From: Stereocaulon alpinum
Taxonomy: Eukaryota > Ascomycota > Lecanoromycetes > Lecanorales > Stereocaulaceae
Direction: 5' to 3'
Length of the DNA: 64,000 nucleotides
NCBI GenBank assembly: GCA_018257865.1
Contig: JAEUBA010000018.1
Coordinates: forward strand, 124,001 to 188,000
Shown piece by piece: positions 24,600-36,417 of the stretch. Each line of letters opens with the position of its first letter. The first letter of the stretch is position 1. A program made the position numbers and the translations under genes. Under the pieces are notes generated by a model. The model ran no database searches and was not told where the DNA came from. It saw only the letters and a program-made list of their open reading frames with translations.

Positions 24600-27500
24600 T
24601 TTATAAAAGAGTGATTACTGTAAACACCTAGAAGCCGTTATCCTAGCGCCGCCTCTAAGTAATACTAGCCGCAGCACTATTATTCTAGCGTTCTAACTAT
24701 ATGATTTTATTCAAACGGAACACCGCTACGCCTTACTTATCAACGAAGATATAAAACACCTAATTGTTATAATAGTTAGGAAGAATAAATTTAGACCTTA
24801 GGAACTAAATACTAACACCGCTATACCTGATCTAAACTCTAGTATAAGAGATTAGCGTATATAGTCCCGCTTACTTTCTATTAAGCTAAATAATTTCCTA
24901 GAAGACTAGGCTATTAACAAGCCTAGGCTTAGGAACGCAATTAACACCTTTATAAGAAATACCGAAGTAGTTAGCTATAAGCTTTAGGAACTGCTATTAG
25001 TAGGAAGTACCCTACTAGGTGGGAGCCGCTTCTCCGGAACGGATATAGATATACCGCCTATCTAACTAAGCGTTCCTACTCCTCCTTATAATTTAGATAC
25101 CCCTCTAGGAAGCCCCTACGTTACTGATAATATAATAAGGAGCCCCTACGTTACGCTGATAAGAGACCTATCCGCCGGAAATATTATGTTAGGAGCGGAA
25201 TTAGTGGAGGAAGTTATCTATAAACGACCTGTAGGATTAATAGCCAACTTAAACGATCCTATCCTATAGGATATTATTAATAACGCGGTTGCCGAAGGTA
25301 TATTAAGGTTCTAAAGGGAAAGTAGATAGCCTTTAGGTACTCCGCCTAGTAGCCCTAGCGGACTCGCTAATAATAGTACTTTTAATCCGAATAATAACGG
25401 TAAACTTATATATAAGGAAGTCGGTTACTTCGACCCCTTATACCCTTCCACAGACGACTCACTAATAGTTAGCGAATATAGCTCAGTATTCTATAGAGAC
25501 GTCTATATCTTTATTAATTAGTTAGAAGACTTAGTCAGCTTTAAAGGGGAAGCTGCGGTATAAGAACTCGTACTATTATACCTCTAAGGAGGTGTACTAA
25601 TTTAGTATACAACTAAGCTTACTGATCTTAAGAAACGCAGGTTACGAAATACTACTATAAGAGATTAGGGCGAAACACTGATCGCCACCTTTAAGGAATA
25701 GACGTTAATTACACTATAGAACCTTTAAGCTGAAAGGTATACCATAGCAGATACACAGAAGTAAATCTATCCTCGTACTTATATACAGAAGGTTTTGAGA
25801 TACGCGAAGGCGGCATAGATAACCTCAGTATATAATTAACTTACACTTATATAGAATAACCTTAACGTCGAATTTAAGGTATAAGTCTCAGCGCTATTAC
25901 TAACAACTACCGTTAGCAGCTTTCTTAAGGAGTTAGACGCTAAGGCGTCTATCTAGTATAAACAGGCTCTCCTAAAGTTAGCCTTAAGGAATATAAGTCA
26001 GTATTATTAGCAGGGAGGCTATAGTTATCCGTAATAAGCGAATTCGCTACGTCCAAACTAGTAAAGCCCCTTCTACTCAACCCCTTTCTATTTAGGCTAT
26101 CGAAATAATACTTATATATACTAGTATAGCAGACCTAGCTTCTAATAAGGTAACAGAGGATACCAGCCTTAAAGATAAAATCAGGCACTAAGTCAGCAAA
26201 AGCCTTAACCCTAACTCCGGCCCTTAACTGCACTAGAGCCTTATTAACAAATTACCGCAGGGTACGGAAATCCTATAAGATAGTTAGATTTACCCTTCTA
26301 GCCTAGTACTCCTAACTCATAAGGGAAACTATAGCTAGACCGAAACCGAGGCGGCTGATTTTAACTATAGCAGGCACGCCCCAGAGTCTATCATAGGGAT
26401 ATAGGTAAAAAAGAGGAAATAGCTAAGGATAACTAATATAATTAGGCCTAAGGATCAGACTAACAAGACACCTACTATAGAGAAAGCGAAGGGATTAATA
26501 ACGAAGTATACGAAGAGCAAAGCTAGTTCGACGAACCTAAAGTACACTTCACGAATCTAGTAGACTTACTAATATATATATACTAGAATTACTCTGCCAC
26601 CTTCCTAGCTAGAAATAAACTTTTCCGCTATTTACGTTCCTCCTGCTAGAAGGAGACGTCGTCACAGCCGCTAATTCCTTTAGAAAGAACGGAACCGAAG
26701 GTCTTAATAAATCATACCTTCTCAGGAGAACGAATTTATATTAAATCTAACAGTAAACCGCTAAAGGCTAAGCCTAGGTATACCTTCTAAGGCTTCTATT
26801 ACGCTACGGTATAGGTTTCTATTAGCAGCGAAACCTTTAACGCCTATACTAACATAGGCTACCCTATAACCCTATTTAACCGCAGTAAGTTACTGCAGCT
26901 TCTTCCTAATATTAAATTACGAAAGCTAGTATCCCCGATTCTAGTAAGAGGACTAGGAGACGCCGTTTATTAAACGTATAAATATACTAATATTTTATTT
27001 ATCCTCTAAGGCGAACTTAAAGGAAGGCTAGCCGAAGCTGAGCTAAGCGGCGAAGTCTATATTATTAAGAAGCTTAGAGCTAATATACTTATAGGGAATA
27101 ATATTATTATCCCTTATAAGATTCTACTGGACCCTGCTAATTACCGTATAACTATCAGCGAATGCGAGAATATAACAGTAAGGATAGATACAGTAGCTAG
27201 AGGCACGCTGCTAATCTAGTATATAGTTCGCTCTAAGTTAACTATAATAGTCCTACTAAGGTCTACGGCTACTATCCCTATAGTCTACTATAGTACCCTT
27301 CCTTAGGACTATAACTTCCTCTTCGAGCCTAAATACTCTTAAGATCTAGGGTTTGAGGGAGGAGTCTATACTTATATAGTTAATATATTAGTGTCTTTTA
27401 TCTAAGTGCGTAACGCTACGGAGTAACTAGCACGAATTAATCGACGCGTAAAGCTAGGCAACTTTGTTAAGTACGCTTAGGATAGGTATTACCTTACTAG

Positions 27501-30500
27501 CTTAGATAAGGCCCCTCTCGCAGCTAGCGGATAGTTAAATAGGAAACCTTTATAATCCTAGGAATCTAACGTTACTAAGGCAGCAGCGGTAGCGTTAGTC
27601 TACACAGCTGCTACTATTATAGAACTTATACCGAACACCGCCTTAACTGAAGAGGTGGCCTCTACTAAATTATCTTTAGCTATCCCAGTCGCGATCAACC
27701 TAGCCCTAGAATATATTACGTCGAATGGTATTACTATATACGGAAATCAGCAGGATACTGCTAGAATTACTACGGTAGCAGAAAATTTCCCTAATATCTA
27801 GACGGATTACGGCTAGACCGTTAATATCCTAGAAGAGGAATAGATACCTATCCCTCTAAAGGAAGGAACTAATCCTAAGCCCTCTAGGGTCTACCCTTTA
27901 GGTGAAAAGGATAGGGAAGTCGTTAATAAGACTTTTAATAAGCTTTATAAACATAGGAAAATATAATAGGTAAGCTAGCCTACTAGGTTTAGCTACCCTA
28001 TCTTCGTCGTATAGCGAGACACTCCGAATAGCCGGAAAGGAAGAGTTATTATTAATATATATAGCCTAAATAAGATTACTAACTCCAATAACTATCTAAT
28101 ACCGTTATAGTCTAATATAATTAGTATAGTAGCGGGGTATAAGTATATTTCGACAGTTAATATAATAGGATACTTTTACTAGTTTAATATACGACGGTCC
28201 GATAGATATAAATTAATAGTAATCTTATATAGAGGTTAGGAGTAGTATAACGTCGCCCTTATAGGCTATAAGGGCTCGCTACCGTATATCTAACGCTAGA
28301 CTAACCGTATACTCCGCCCTTTCTATAAGTTCGCACGTATATATATTAATAACATAGTTATTTTCTCACGTACGTTGAATAATTATTTGGAATACCTTCA
28401 GGAAATCTTCCACCTTTATAAGGTATAACGAATTACGCTTAGCCCGAATAAGTCCTTCCTAGGATATCCTTTAGTAAGTCTATTAGGATAACGAGTAGAC
28501 AGCCTTAGTATATTAATATTAGGGGAAAAGATTAAGGCTATCTAAGCCTTATATTTCCCCCGAACCTTACAGGACCTTAAAATTTACCTAGGTATAATAG
28601 GCTAGCTGAGATCTTCTATTAGAAATTATACCCAGCTCGCAAAGCTACTATAAGAATATAAAACACTAATAACGAAAGCATTACTAACTAATAGGGAAGG
28701 CGAGAAGTCTAAAGGTACTGCTAGGAAGCGGTAATCTAGTCGGGCTTAGTTTACTAAGCTAACGAAGGAGGAGCTCTAAGCGTACGAAAACCTCTAGAAG
28801 GCTTTTTAGTTACTAGTCTTTCTAGTATACTTCGACCCCGCGCGACCTCTATTTATAGACTTAGATATATTAAAAAGCTAGGGATTCGCAGCGATAATAT
28901 ATTATGTTAAGGGAGATCTAATATATAAGAAGCTAGTCGCCTATACTTTAGTTAAGCTAATATTATTTCTAAGTAAGCTACTAAATAAAGTGGAAAAGAA
29001 TTACTAGCTAACTAAACTAGAAGTAGTAGGTATTATCTAAGTAGTAAAAAAGATTAGGTATATAATTAAGTTAAGTAAGTACCTACCTATAGTAATATAT
29101 ACGGATTATTCAGCTGCGGTACTAATCTTAAGATAAACTACCCTTACTACCTCTAGTACTAATAAGCTAAACCTTCGCCTTATTAGAGCTTCGTAATATC
29201 TCTCTAGTTTTAATATCGCCATCCGCTATAAGTCTAGGAAATCGAACATAGTCCCTAATACCCTCTCTCGCCTCTAGGGATACGAATAGGTCTAAGGAGG
29301 TTATCCTAGAATTCTTAACGTACTATACGGCTAGCCTACTAACTTACTTAATACTAGCCCAGATCTCCCCCCGTTACCTAAGATAGTCTATTATATTACT
29401 CTTATTAAGATATTAGATAATTTTAAGGACCGCCTAAAGAAGGTATACTAGGAAGATAAATACTAGTAGAAAGTCCTAAACGTAATTAAGGTACGCGATA
29501 CCTCAGACCTAGGGTCGTCTAGGGATACCTCTTATGAGATAGCCTCTAAGGAAATACCTATACTACGCCCTTCGGTTCCTCCGCCTGGAGACGAAACCCT
29601 AGGTATACAGTTTAGGAGTAGAGACGGCCTAATCTACTATATATACGGAGATAGGAGGGAACGTTTATATATCCTAGCAGCCGTAGAGGGCGAAGTCTTT
29701 CGTATAGTATATAACCTCGCTAACTATAGCGGTTTCCACCGTATATATAATCAGCTGTCTAATTCGGTATACGTTAGGTAGATGGTTAAACGACTCTAAT
29801 AGTATATCGCTTACTATCCTAATTATTAAGTCTTTTAGATAGTACGGTATTCGCTATATAGTTCGCTAAACCCTATTATTATACTATCTATACTATTTTA
29901 TACTATCGCTATAGACTTTATCGTCGACTTACTAAGAGTAGACGGTTTTAACGTATTATTAACTATAATATATAAGTTTACTAGGAAAGTCGCACTAGAA
30001 CCTAGGAAGGACACCTAGGGATCCAAAGAATAGGCGAACGTCGTAGTAACCGCACTTTATAAGCGTAACTAGGGAATTCCAAGATTATTTCTAAGCGACA
30101 GGGATTCTAAATTTATATTATTATTCTAGAGGGCCATCTTTTAGAAGCTAGGTATTAAGATATTAATATTAACGGTATACCACCCCTAGATAGACGGATA
30201 GTCCGAAAGGACTAACCAGACGGTTAAAATTGTATTACGGTACTACCTTTCTAAGCTAGATACTAACTAAGTAGAGAGCCTACTATATATTAGTACGATA
30301 ATAAATAACTCTGTTAACTTTATAACCGGTTTCGTCCTAAACGAATTACTATACAGTTTTAAGGTAAATAATAATCTTAGTCTTCTAGAAGACCTTCCGC
30401 CAGAAGACTATAATCGCCTTCGATAGATCTATAGGGATACCGTAGATAAAGCTATAGCCTTTGCGAATACTATATCTAAGAGGCGTTATAATAAGAAGTA

Positions 30501-31050
30501 TACTGCTCTATATCTTAAGGAGGGAAGCTACGCTTACCTTAAGCTATACTACGGGTATAAGGTTCCTAGTCTTACAAACAGAAAGTTAAGCCAGCAGAGG
30601 GCTAGGCCTTTCAAAGTCTTATAGAAGGTAGGTAACCTAATATATCAGCTAGACCTACCCCCGACGATACGTATCCACCTAATTATTTCGGTAGCTCAGC
30701 TGGAGCCTTGCCTATAGAACGACCCCTACGGTAGGCCTCACCTAGATAATCCTAGGCCTATTAAAACGGAAGATCCTAGCTACCCTATATTCGAGATCGA
30801 GAGTCTGGTAGACAGAAAGATCGTAAGGAACGCACCGCAGTACCTTATAAAATAGAAGGGCTAGGATTACAGCTGGAACGCTTACTACCCTTTACGTAAG
30901 TTAGCCCTTAAGGCGTAAGGTATAGTCGACGACTATAACGCTAATAACCCTTTTAAAGAGATAGTTAGACGTCGTTATTAGAGAGGGCTAGGGAATAAGC
31001 CTTAAGAGCTAGACCTACGAAGTGCTACGCCTATTTAGGCCTAACCTCCT
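24600..31050 (+). pseudogene. Gypsy-3 gag-pol, one continuous frame apart from RIP stops
   Basis: One plus-strand frame (codons starting at 24700, 25381, 27721, 28561, 29161, 29941, 30841 and so on) stays in phase from the gag region through the end of integrase with no frameshift. Reverse transcriptase includes YINNIVIFS at 28342-28368 (Asp to Asn at the catalytic pair). RNase H covers roughly 28750-29280. Integrase shows SDRDSKF near 30097 and SERTNQTV near 30202. A C-terminal chromodomain is at about 30780-30900 (EIESLVDRKIV, then YLIK and KGWDY). Stops are almost all TAA or TAG where CAA, CAG or TGG is expected. The true start and stop cannot be fixed because RIP both makes stops and removes ATG. 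Confidence 0.8.
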
Positions 31051-31413
31051 GCCTGCTATAGGCGTCTAAGGAAATACCTGCTTCTAACGGCCTAAATTCC
31101 GTTCAGCTGTATTAGAAGTAGTCTACTAGTAGTACTCTGCTAGTATACCGCTAAGCTAGGCGTTAAACGTAGCGTAGTTATATATTTACGTATTTATATA
31201 GTTACGTCAGCTTACCTTCCTCTAACTAGACGTATTTATATTACGCCCTAAATATCACTTTCTATAGAGTTTATTAGCCTTTTACCTTATATCCTTTACT
31301 ACTAAGTTTTTATTATATCCTTTCTACCTTAGTGCTACCTTTCTAATATTTATCCTACTACTTACGTCGTCCTCTAGCACTACTCACTCGTCGTTTTTAA
31401 CGAGGTTATTAGT
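31051..31413 (+). other. Leader-like spacer between gypsy-3 pol and its extra 3' reading frame
   Basis: About 360 bp, C/T-rich, with stops in every frame. It contains the 17-base word CTAAGCTAGGCGTTAAA (31151-31167) shared with the equivalent spacer in gypsy-1. Could be a promoter, a splice-acceptor region or an internal initiation leader; the sequence does not decide. Confidence 0.35.
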
Positions 31414-32745
31414 ATATCGCGAAAATCCGCACGGTTCTTATAGAAAGAAGGTAATAGTAACGGTAAGAAGGACGACGCGCACCCTAAACTATATAATAAG
31501 CTAGTATATAAGCTGGTTAATAGGGACAAAGATACGTACCCTCTAAAATACGTTAAGCTATCGTTAATATAGGTTTTTTAAATAATACGTTACCCGTTTA
31601 TCTTATAGGAAGTAAGGTACTAGAGATAGCTAATTATCTTTCCTAGTAAGGATCCCTTAAGGGTAATATAGAGTAATAAAGGCCTAGTACCTAAGGTTTA
31701 GTCTAACGTACGTTAAGTTTAGGTCTACTTAGTAGTATTCGGGAAATACTAGCTATATAGCGAAGAAGGAGCTAGGTATTTCGATATTAACCAAAGTAAC
31801 TTTATTAATAGCGTAGGTATAAACGCTACGTATAACATTTAAGAGGGGGCTATATATATTATATAGGAGCTAGGTAGTACTACCGTTATTATTAATATTC
31901 CCCCTCCTAGTAAGGCCAGCACTAAGCCTAAGCCACCTAAGATTAATACGGGAAAGAAGTCTAAGATATAAGTCTATCCTAAGGGACTTACTAAAGAGCT
32001 AAAGGCAGCTGAGCAGGAACAGCCTAAGATAACTAAGCCAAACAGGGGAGCTAAACGTCCTAAGATAACTAGGACTAAGGCAGCTCAGCTAAAGGCCGAC
32101 ACCGTTTAAGAGGAGATAACTAGGCTAAAGGAAGCAAAACGTCCTAAGACTACTAGGACTACGGCAGCTGAACTAAAGGCGGGTAATAAGAAGAGGTAGA
32201 ATAACGCTGAACCTAGAACCCCTAGCAAGAAAGCTAAGCCCGAAACCCCTACTAATAAGCCTAGACTTACGCAAGATCTGGTTAACTTAGCTAGTAGGGG
32301 GAGGCGCTTCGCCTTAGACGAAGAGATTAAGATAACTGTAACTATAGCTAAGCACTATACCTATAACGACCTTAAGTAGGTATAGGGGAAGGTAGTCCTA
32401 CTCGCTACGGCCTTATATAGTACGTAGATTTTGCTTCGAGCCTATAACGAACGTATAATTAAGTAGTCGGTAATAAATCGTTTATAGGCTAAACAGGCGC
32501 TAGAGGATATTATTAAGTTCCAGACCTATATAGCCGAACTCTCTAATAACAGGGAGTTTAGTAATACCCTGCTTATAAAAGTTAACGCCGTATTTAATAA
32601 GATTGCCGAAGCTTTCCTATCTATAGACCGTATTACACACGACGACTTTAAGGAATAGCGGAGTGCGGTACCGGAGGGACTTAAGAAGCTTAGTAAGGAG
32701 GATAATAAGGCAGTCGACTACCACAGTAATATTATAGAGGAATAA
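31414..32745 (+). pseudogene. Gypsy-3 extra 3' reading frame, lysine-rich protein of unknown function
   Basis: From an ATA (probable former ATG) at 31414 to TAA at 32743-32745: 443 codons in one phase, interrupted only by RIP-type stops. The N-terminal third is mixed. The middle is Lys/Pro/Thr-rich with two tandem 15-residue units, KRPKITRTKAAQLKA and KRPKTTRTTAAELKA. The C-terminal third is acidic/basic and probably helical. There is no signal peptide, no membrane segment and no zinc knuckle, so it does not look like an Env or a second Gag. The basic repeats could bind nucleic acid or chromatin (inference). Not recognised. Confidence 0.6.
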
Positions 32746-32799
32746 ATATAATATTAGTAACAGCGAGGGCGCTGTGTTTCTTTTCTACGCAGGGGACTC

Positions 32800-32973
32800 T
32801 AATATAGTCTTGCGGCTAGGTACAGCTAAGGCGGTGTATACGCTAAGGTACCGCCTTAGCGGAACTTTATAGTTAGGCCCTTCGGGTACTTAGAAGACAT
32901 TATCAGTCTATACTACTATATATTAACAGAAGTCCTTTAACACGTACCGTGCTACTGCCTACCTACTATATCA
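32800..32973 (+). repeat. Gypsy-3 3' LTR (174 bp)
   Basis: Same length as the 5' LTR; begins TAATATAG where the 5' copy has TGATATGG. A short purine tract (AGGGGA, 32791-32796) precedes it. Confidence 0.86.
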
Positions 32974-32978
32974 GAAGC

Positions 32979-35500
32979 TTAGTCCTTACTAAATCTTCGT
33001 TAACTTAGTATTTAATCTTTAGTGCTTCCTAAGGGGAGAGGCTTATATTAACTGCGGCTAGCTTAAGAAAAAGACGCTCCTAGCGTTAGTCTACTCTACG
33101 GTTTATTTCGCGTTCTAAGTCCTATATAGAAGCGATAAAGGTATTAGAATTAGGAGGCCTCTTAGACCTCTTGCTAAGGTAGAAATATAATATCGTAATA
33201 GCGGAAATCGGGGCGATATCTACCCTATAAGTGCCGTAGCTAGGGCGTTAAGCCTTAGCTAGTATTATCTTTAGGCTTAATATAACTAGTATATTTAACC
33301 CTTAGAGGGTATCCTCTATTTTAGCGAGGCGTCTCCCTAAGTCTTATATAAAACTTAACGGCCTACTGCTATACGAATTAGGTAAGCTTAAGCGAGGAGG
33401 AGAAACTAAAGTAGACTAGGGAAAGAGTAGTATACTTCTAGATAAGGTATTAACCTAACTATCTATTAAAAGCTTTAAGTTAATAGAGGCGAGTTTAGCT
33501 TAGCTGCGGCGATACTTATCTACCTTAAAGAGGGCGTCCCGACGCTTAGTATTTTATTAGTACTCTAGGGAAATTAGTTTCTTAGGCGGGTCTACTGAAA
33601 GGAGTACTCTTTTATTAAAGTACTACTAAATAGCTATATTAGTAGGCTATTTAAGGCTATTCCTCCCTCTTATATAGACCTGCTTAAGATTATAGTACTT
33701 TAAGAATTTCCGACTAATAAGAACGTTAGTATAGCCTAAGTTAGTAACTAAGAATAGAAAATTAATATAATAGTAGTTAATTATTATTATAAGAAGTAGA
33801 GCGACTATAATAGGGGAGCCGCTTTAGCTATTATAGCTAGTTAAGATAATTAGCTTAGGAAGCTTAATAAAGCAAATCCTAAGGGATTTAGAAAGGGCGA
33901 AGGCGAGGGAGGTTTTAATTATACTAAAAATATTAGCTCTACTATTAACGTATATAAGGGTTTAAATAAAGGATCTATTATATCCTAGCTCTATATTAAC
34001 TAAGAACTAGCGGCCTCTAATAAGGGCCTAAAAGTTAAATTATAAGTCCTTCTATAGATTAGGGCTCCTACTATAGCTAGAGACTCTACTATAGCTTAGG
34101 AGTTTTCTAATAGCTCGTTAGTCTCTATTTCCTCTCTAACTATAATCTCGGAGATCTTCTTTTCTAGTGCCTATTAGCTACGCTTCTAGGGGTAGTTATT
34201 TACCTAGTAGCTAATTTTACCGTAGTTATTATACGGCGAGTTAGCGGGTATCTTAGGGGAAGCTGGTACTACTAGTATAGGAGAAGGAGGATAAGGGTAA
34301 GAAATAGTACTCCTAAAGGAGACTTAGCGATCTATATAGGGAGCTGAGATAGGGGTAGGTAAGGAGGGTTGCTAGCTACTTATCTTAAGGATACTGCAGG
34401 GATCTAAGGCTATCCCTATCTAAGGCTTATTTACTATTTCCTTAGACCTAATATTTTATATCTCTTAATCTAAGATTACGAGATACTTATCTAGGGTGCT
34501 ATAGTCCTTATTTATCTTATACTTTTCTATATAGACGCTTCTCTTTAAGGCGGGAGAGATTTTCTTATATAGATCCTTAAACTAACGCTAGGTACTAATC
34601 TTTCTAGTAGTCGCTAGGTAGGTAAACTTAACTTAGAAGGCGTTATAGGTTATAGATTCTATCTTAAGCTTATAGTACGCGTAGCGAGCTAACTAGATAT
34701 AGTTATAGTCGAAAAAACGCTAATCTAGCGCTTTTAATATATTAGCGGTATTATATATAGGGGACGCGTAGGTTAGATTTATATATTAAAGGATTAGGGT
34801 TTTCGCCTCTCCTATAGTATACTTATAGTATATAGAGACTTACTTAGCTCTATCCTAAAAATTAGTAGGGTATTCCTCTATAAAGATCTTTATATCTATT
34901 TTCTACGCGTTATATTCGACTTCTCCTATATAGTTACTAAAGTAGGATCGAGGGTATTTAATTTTTAATAGTTCGATAGCTATCCCGCTAGGTATAGGCT
35001 TAGGGAGGTAGTAGTCTACTAATAGCTAGAGGTCGGTAGTAAGGGATCTTTATTAGTAGGGATTATTCGGAGGTAGGGTTAGAGTAGGGGTAGCCTACTA
35101 AGATTAGGATTCTACTATTGAAGCTGTTATAATAATAGTAGTAATAATAGCTTACTAAGCTAGGGTAAAGGTAGGTATTTAGTTAGCTATCCCGTTACTT
35201 AATAGGGGAATAGTAATAGTATTTTTAGTAAGGGGGTTATCCTTAATATCCCTAAAGATATCTTTTAAGCTTAAGTCCTCTAAGGCTTCTAGTTTAGAAT
35301 TCTTAATTAATAGTAGAGGATCGTCGGGGTTAGAAGAGGAAGGTATAGGTACTAAAGATTAACTCCTTAAGGTAGATAAGAATCCTAGCCGGTTAGGGGG
35401 TACACTTTAGTATATACTCTTATAAGGTAGTATACGAGTATAGTAGTACGCGTATTATTAGAGTTTTTTCGAGTATAGGTATTAACGCGAAAGTAGTTAA
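32979..35500 (-). pseudogene. Gypsy-2 gag and 5' pol remnant
   Basis: Minus-strand sequence between the gypsy-2 5' LTR and the gypsy-3 insertion. Read through RIP stops, it gives a Gag-like region around 34450-35000 with segments such as KPMPSGMAIELL and YATTRK-like stretches, typical of fungal gypsy Gag in composition and position. The frame leads into the pol half that resumes beyond gypsy-3 at 23912. Borders are approximate. Confidence 0.55.
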
Positions 35501-35682
35501 GGGTTTTAAAAAAATAGGAGTCTAGCTTTCTCTAGGATATACTAATTATCTAATTAGTAGGTACCTACTTATTAAGTAGGTAGTACTCTTTATTAATAGG
35601 CAGCTTACTAAGCTTAGCCTTAGTCTAGAAGAATAGGTAAGATATAACGCTTTATAGTAGAGGGGGTATTAGTCCTATTTTA

Positions 35683-35955
35683 TATTACAGCTCGCCTAGA
35701 GGTGATCGTAGGAGAAGGCAGCTTTAAAGAAAACTACCTTATATTAGGATTTAGCTAATAGGCTACGCTTAGTATCTAGAAAATAGGACGAAGAAGAAAG
35801 GAAAGAGCTAGTAAGCTTATAAGCCTAAATACCCCTAGGGCTAGCTCGCCGCTAGTCCCTATCCGGGAACCGTATTAACTAGTATACTAAGCTATCTCTA
35901 TACCAATACGCTACCTCTATACTAGTAGCAGGGCCTCTAGATTAGGATCGTAATA
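35683..35955 (-). repeat. Gypsy-2 5' LTR (273 bp)
   Basis: Pairs with 20431-20703. Its outer end CGTAATA abuts the ATAAA target duplication at 35956-35960, after which the interrupted TRIM resumes. Confidence 0.85.
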
Positions 35956-36417
35956 ATAAAGGGCGATTCCGCTAGATAGTAGGCCCCTATAGGGCGCCCC
36001 TATTAATATTATTCGTACCTAAAGGACTTAGCGATATAATATAGTTAAAGCCCCTAGCGAAAATTTATTACTACGGGCTACGCGCTAAAGCAGCGTAGTA
36101 GGGTTAGGACGGTAGAAACCCTATTAAGTCGCTTAGTAGCTAATTATAGCTACCGCCCCCTAAAAAATTCCCTTAGAAATTACCCCTTTAACGGTATTAA
36201 ACCCTAGATCTTTATAATTCGGGTTAAGATTATTAAGCTTTATTATACCGAATATACTTATTAACCTAGTAACTATAGGCGTAGTCTACTACTAAACCCT
36301 TAAGGGTAAAACTTAAAATATTCGGTACTTACTAGGGCGATACTATTAGACTATATATAGCTTAGTAGTCTAGGGGTGCGGTATACCTACGGTATACCCC
36401 GGAGCCCTAATAGATAT

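Larger units (their letters stand above)
23918..32973 (+). mobile_element. Gypsy-3: innermost chromodomain Ty3/gypsy retrotransposon, inserted in gypsy-2
   Basis: Two 174-bp LTRs, 23918-24091 and 32800-32973, with ends TGATAT...ATATCA and a perfect 5-bp duplication GAAGC (23913-23917 and 32974-32978). The element is 9,056 bp, long for a fungal gypsy, because about 1.7 kb with an extra reading frame lies between pol and the 3' LTR. The leader and gag still contain many CpA and TpG dinucleotides, so it is the least RIP-mutated element, as expected for the latest insertion. Confidence 0.88.
20431..35955 (-). mobile_element. Gypsy-2: chromodomain Ty3/gypsy retrotransposon, inserted in the TRIM
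   Basis: Two 273-bp LTRs, 20431-20703 and 35683-35955, with ends TGTTACG...CGTAATA (mutated CGTAACA) and a perfect 5-bp duplication ATAAA (20426-20430 and 35956-35960). A G-run polypurine tract lies beside the left LTR on the minus strand, so the left LTR is the 3' LTR. Without gypsy-3 inside, the element is about 6.5 kb, a normal gypsy size. Removing it restores the internal repeat of the TRIM exactly, as judged against copy A. Confidence 0.85.
19973..36412 (-). mobile_element. TRIM-like element, complete copy B (interrupted)
   Basis: Two 154-bp direct LTRs, 19973-20126 and 36259-36412, start TATTAACC and end CCCTAATA (originally TG...CA, changed by RIP). They are flanked by a perfect 5-bp duplication GATAT (19968-19972 and 36413-36417). 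Without the gypsy elements inside, the copy is about 900 bp with roughly 600 bp of internal sequence and no coding capacity. A C-run just inside the left LTR reads as a polypurine tract on the minus strand, so the element points left. It is inserted in gypsy-1's extra reading frame. Confidence 0.8.

Noticed and set aside
11303..36412. A single huge DNA transposon with long terminal inverted repeats (11303-11552 versus 36160-36412)
   Set aside because: The inverted similarity is explained by opposite-oriented copies of a 154-bp-LTR element. The right copy has direct LTRs and its own 5-bp duplication.
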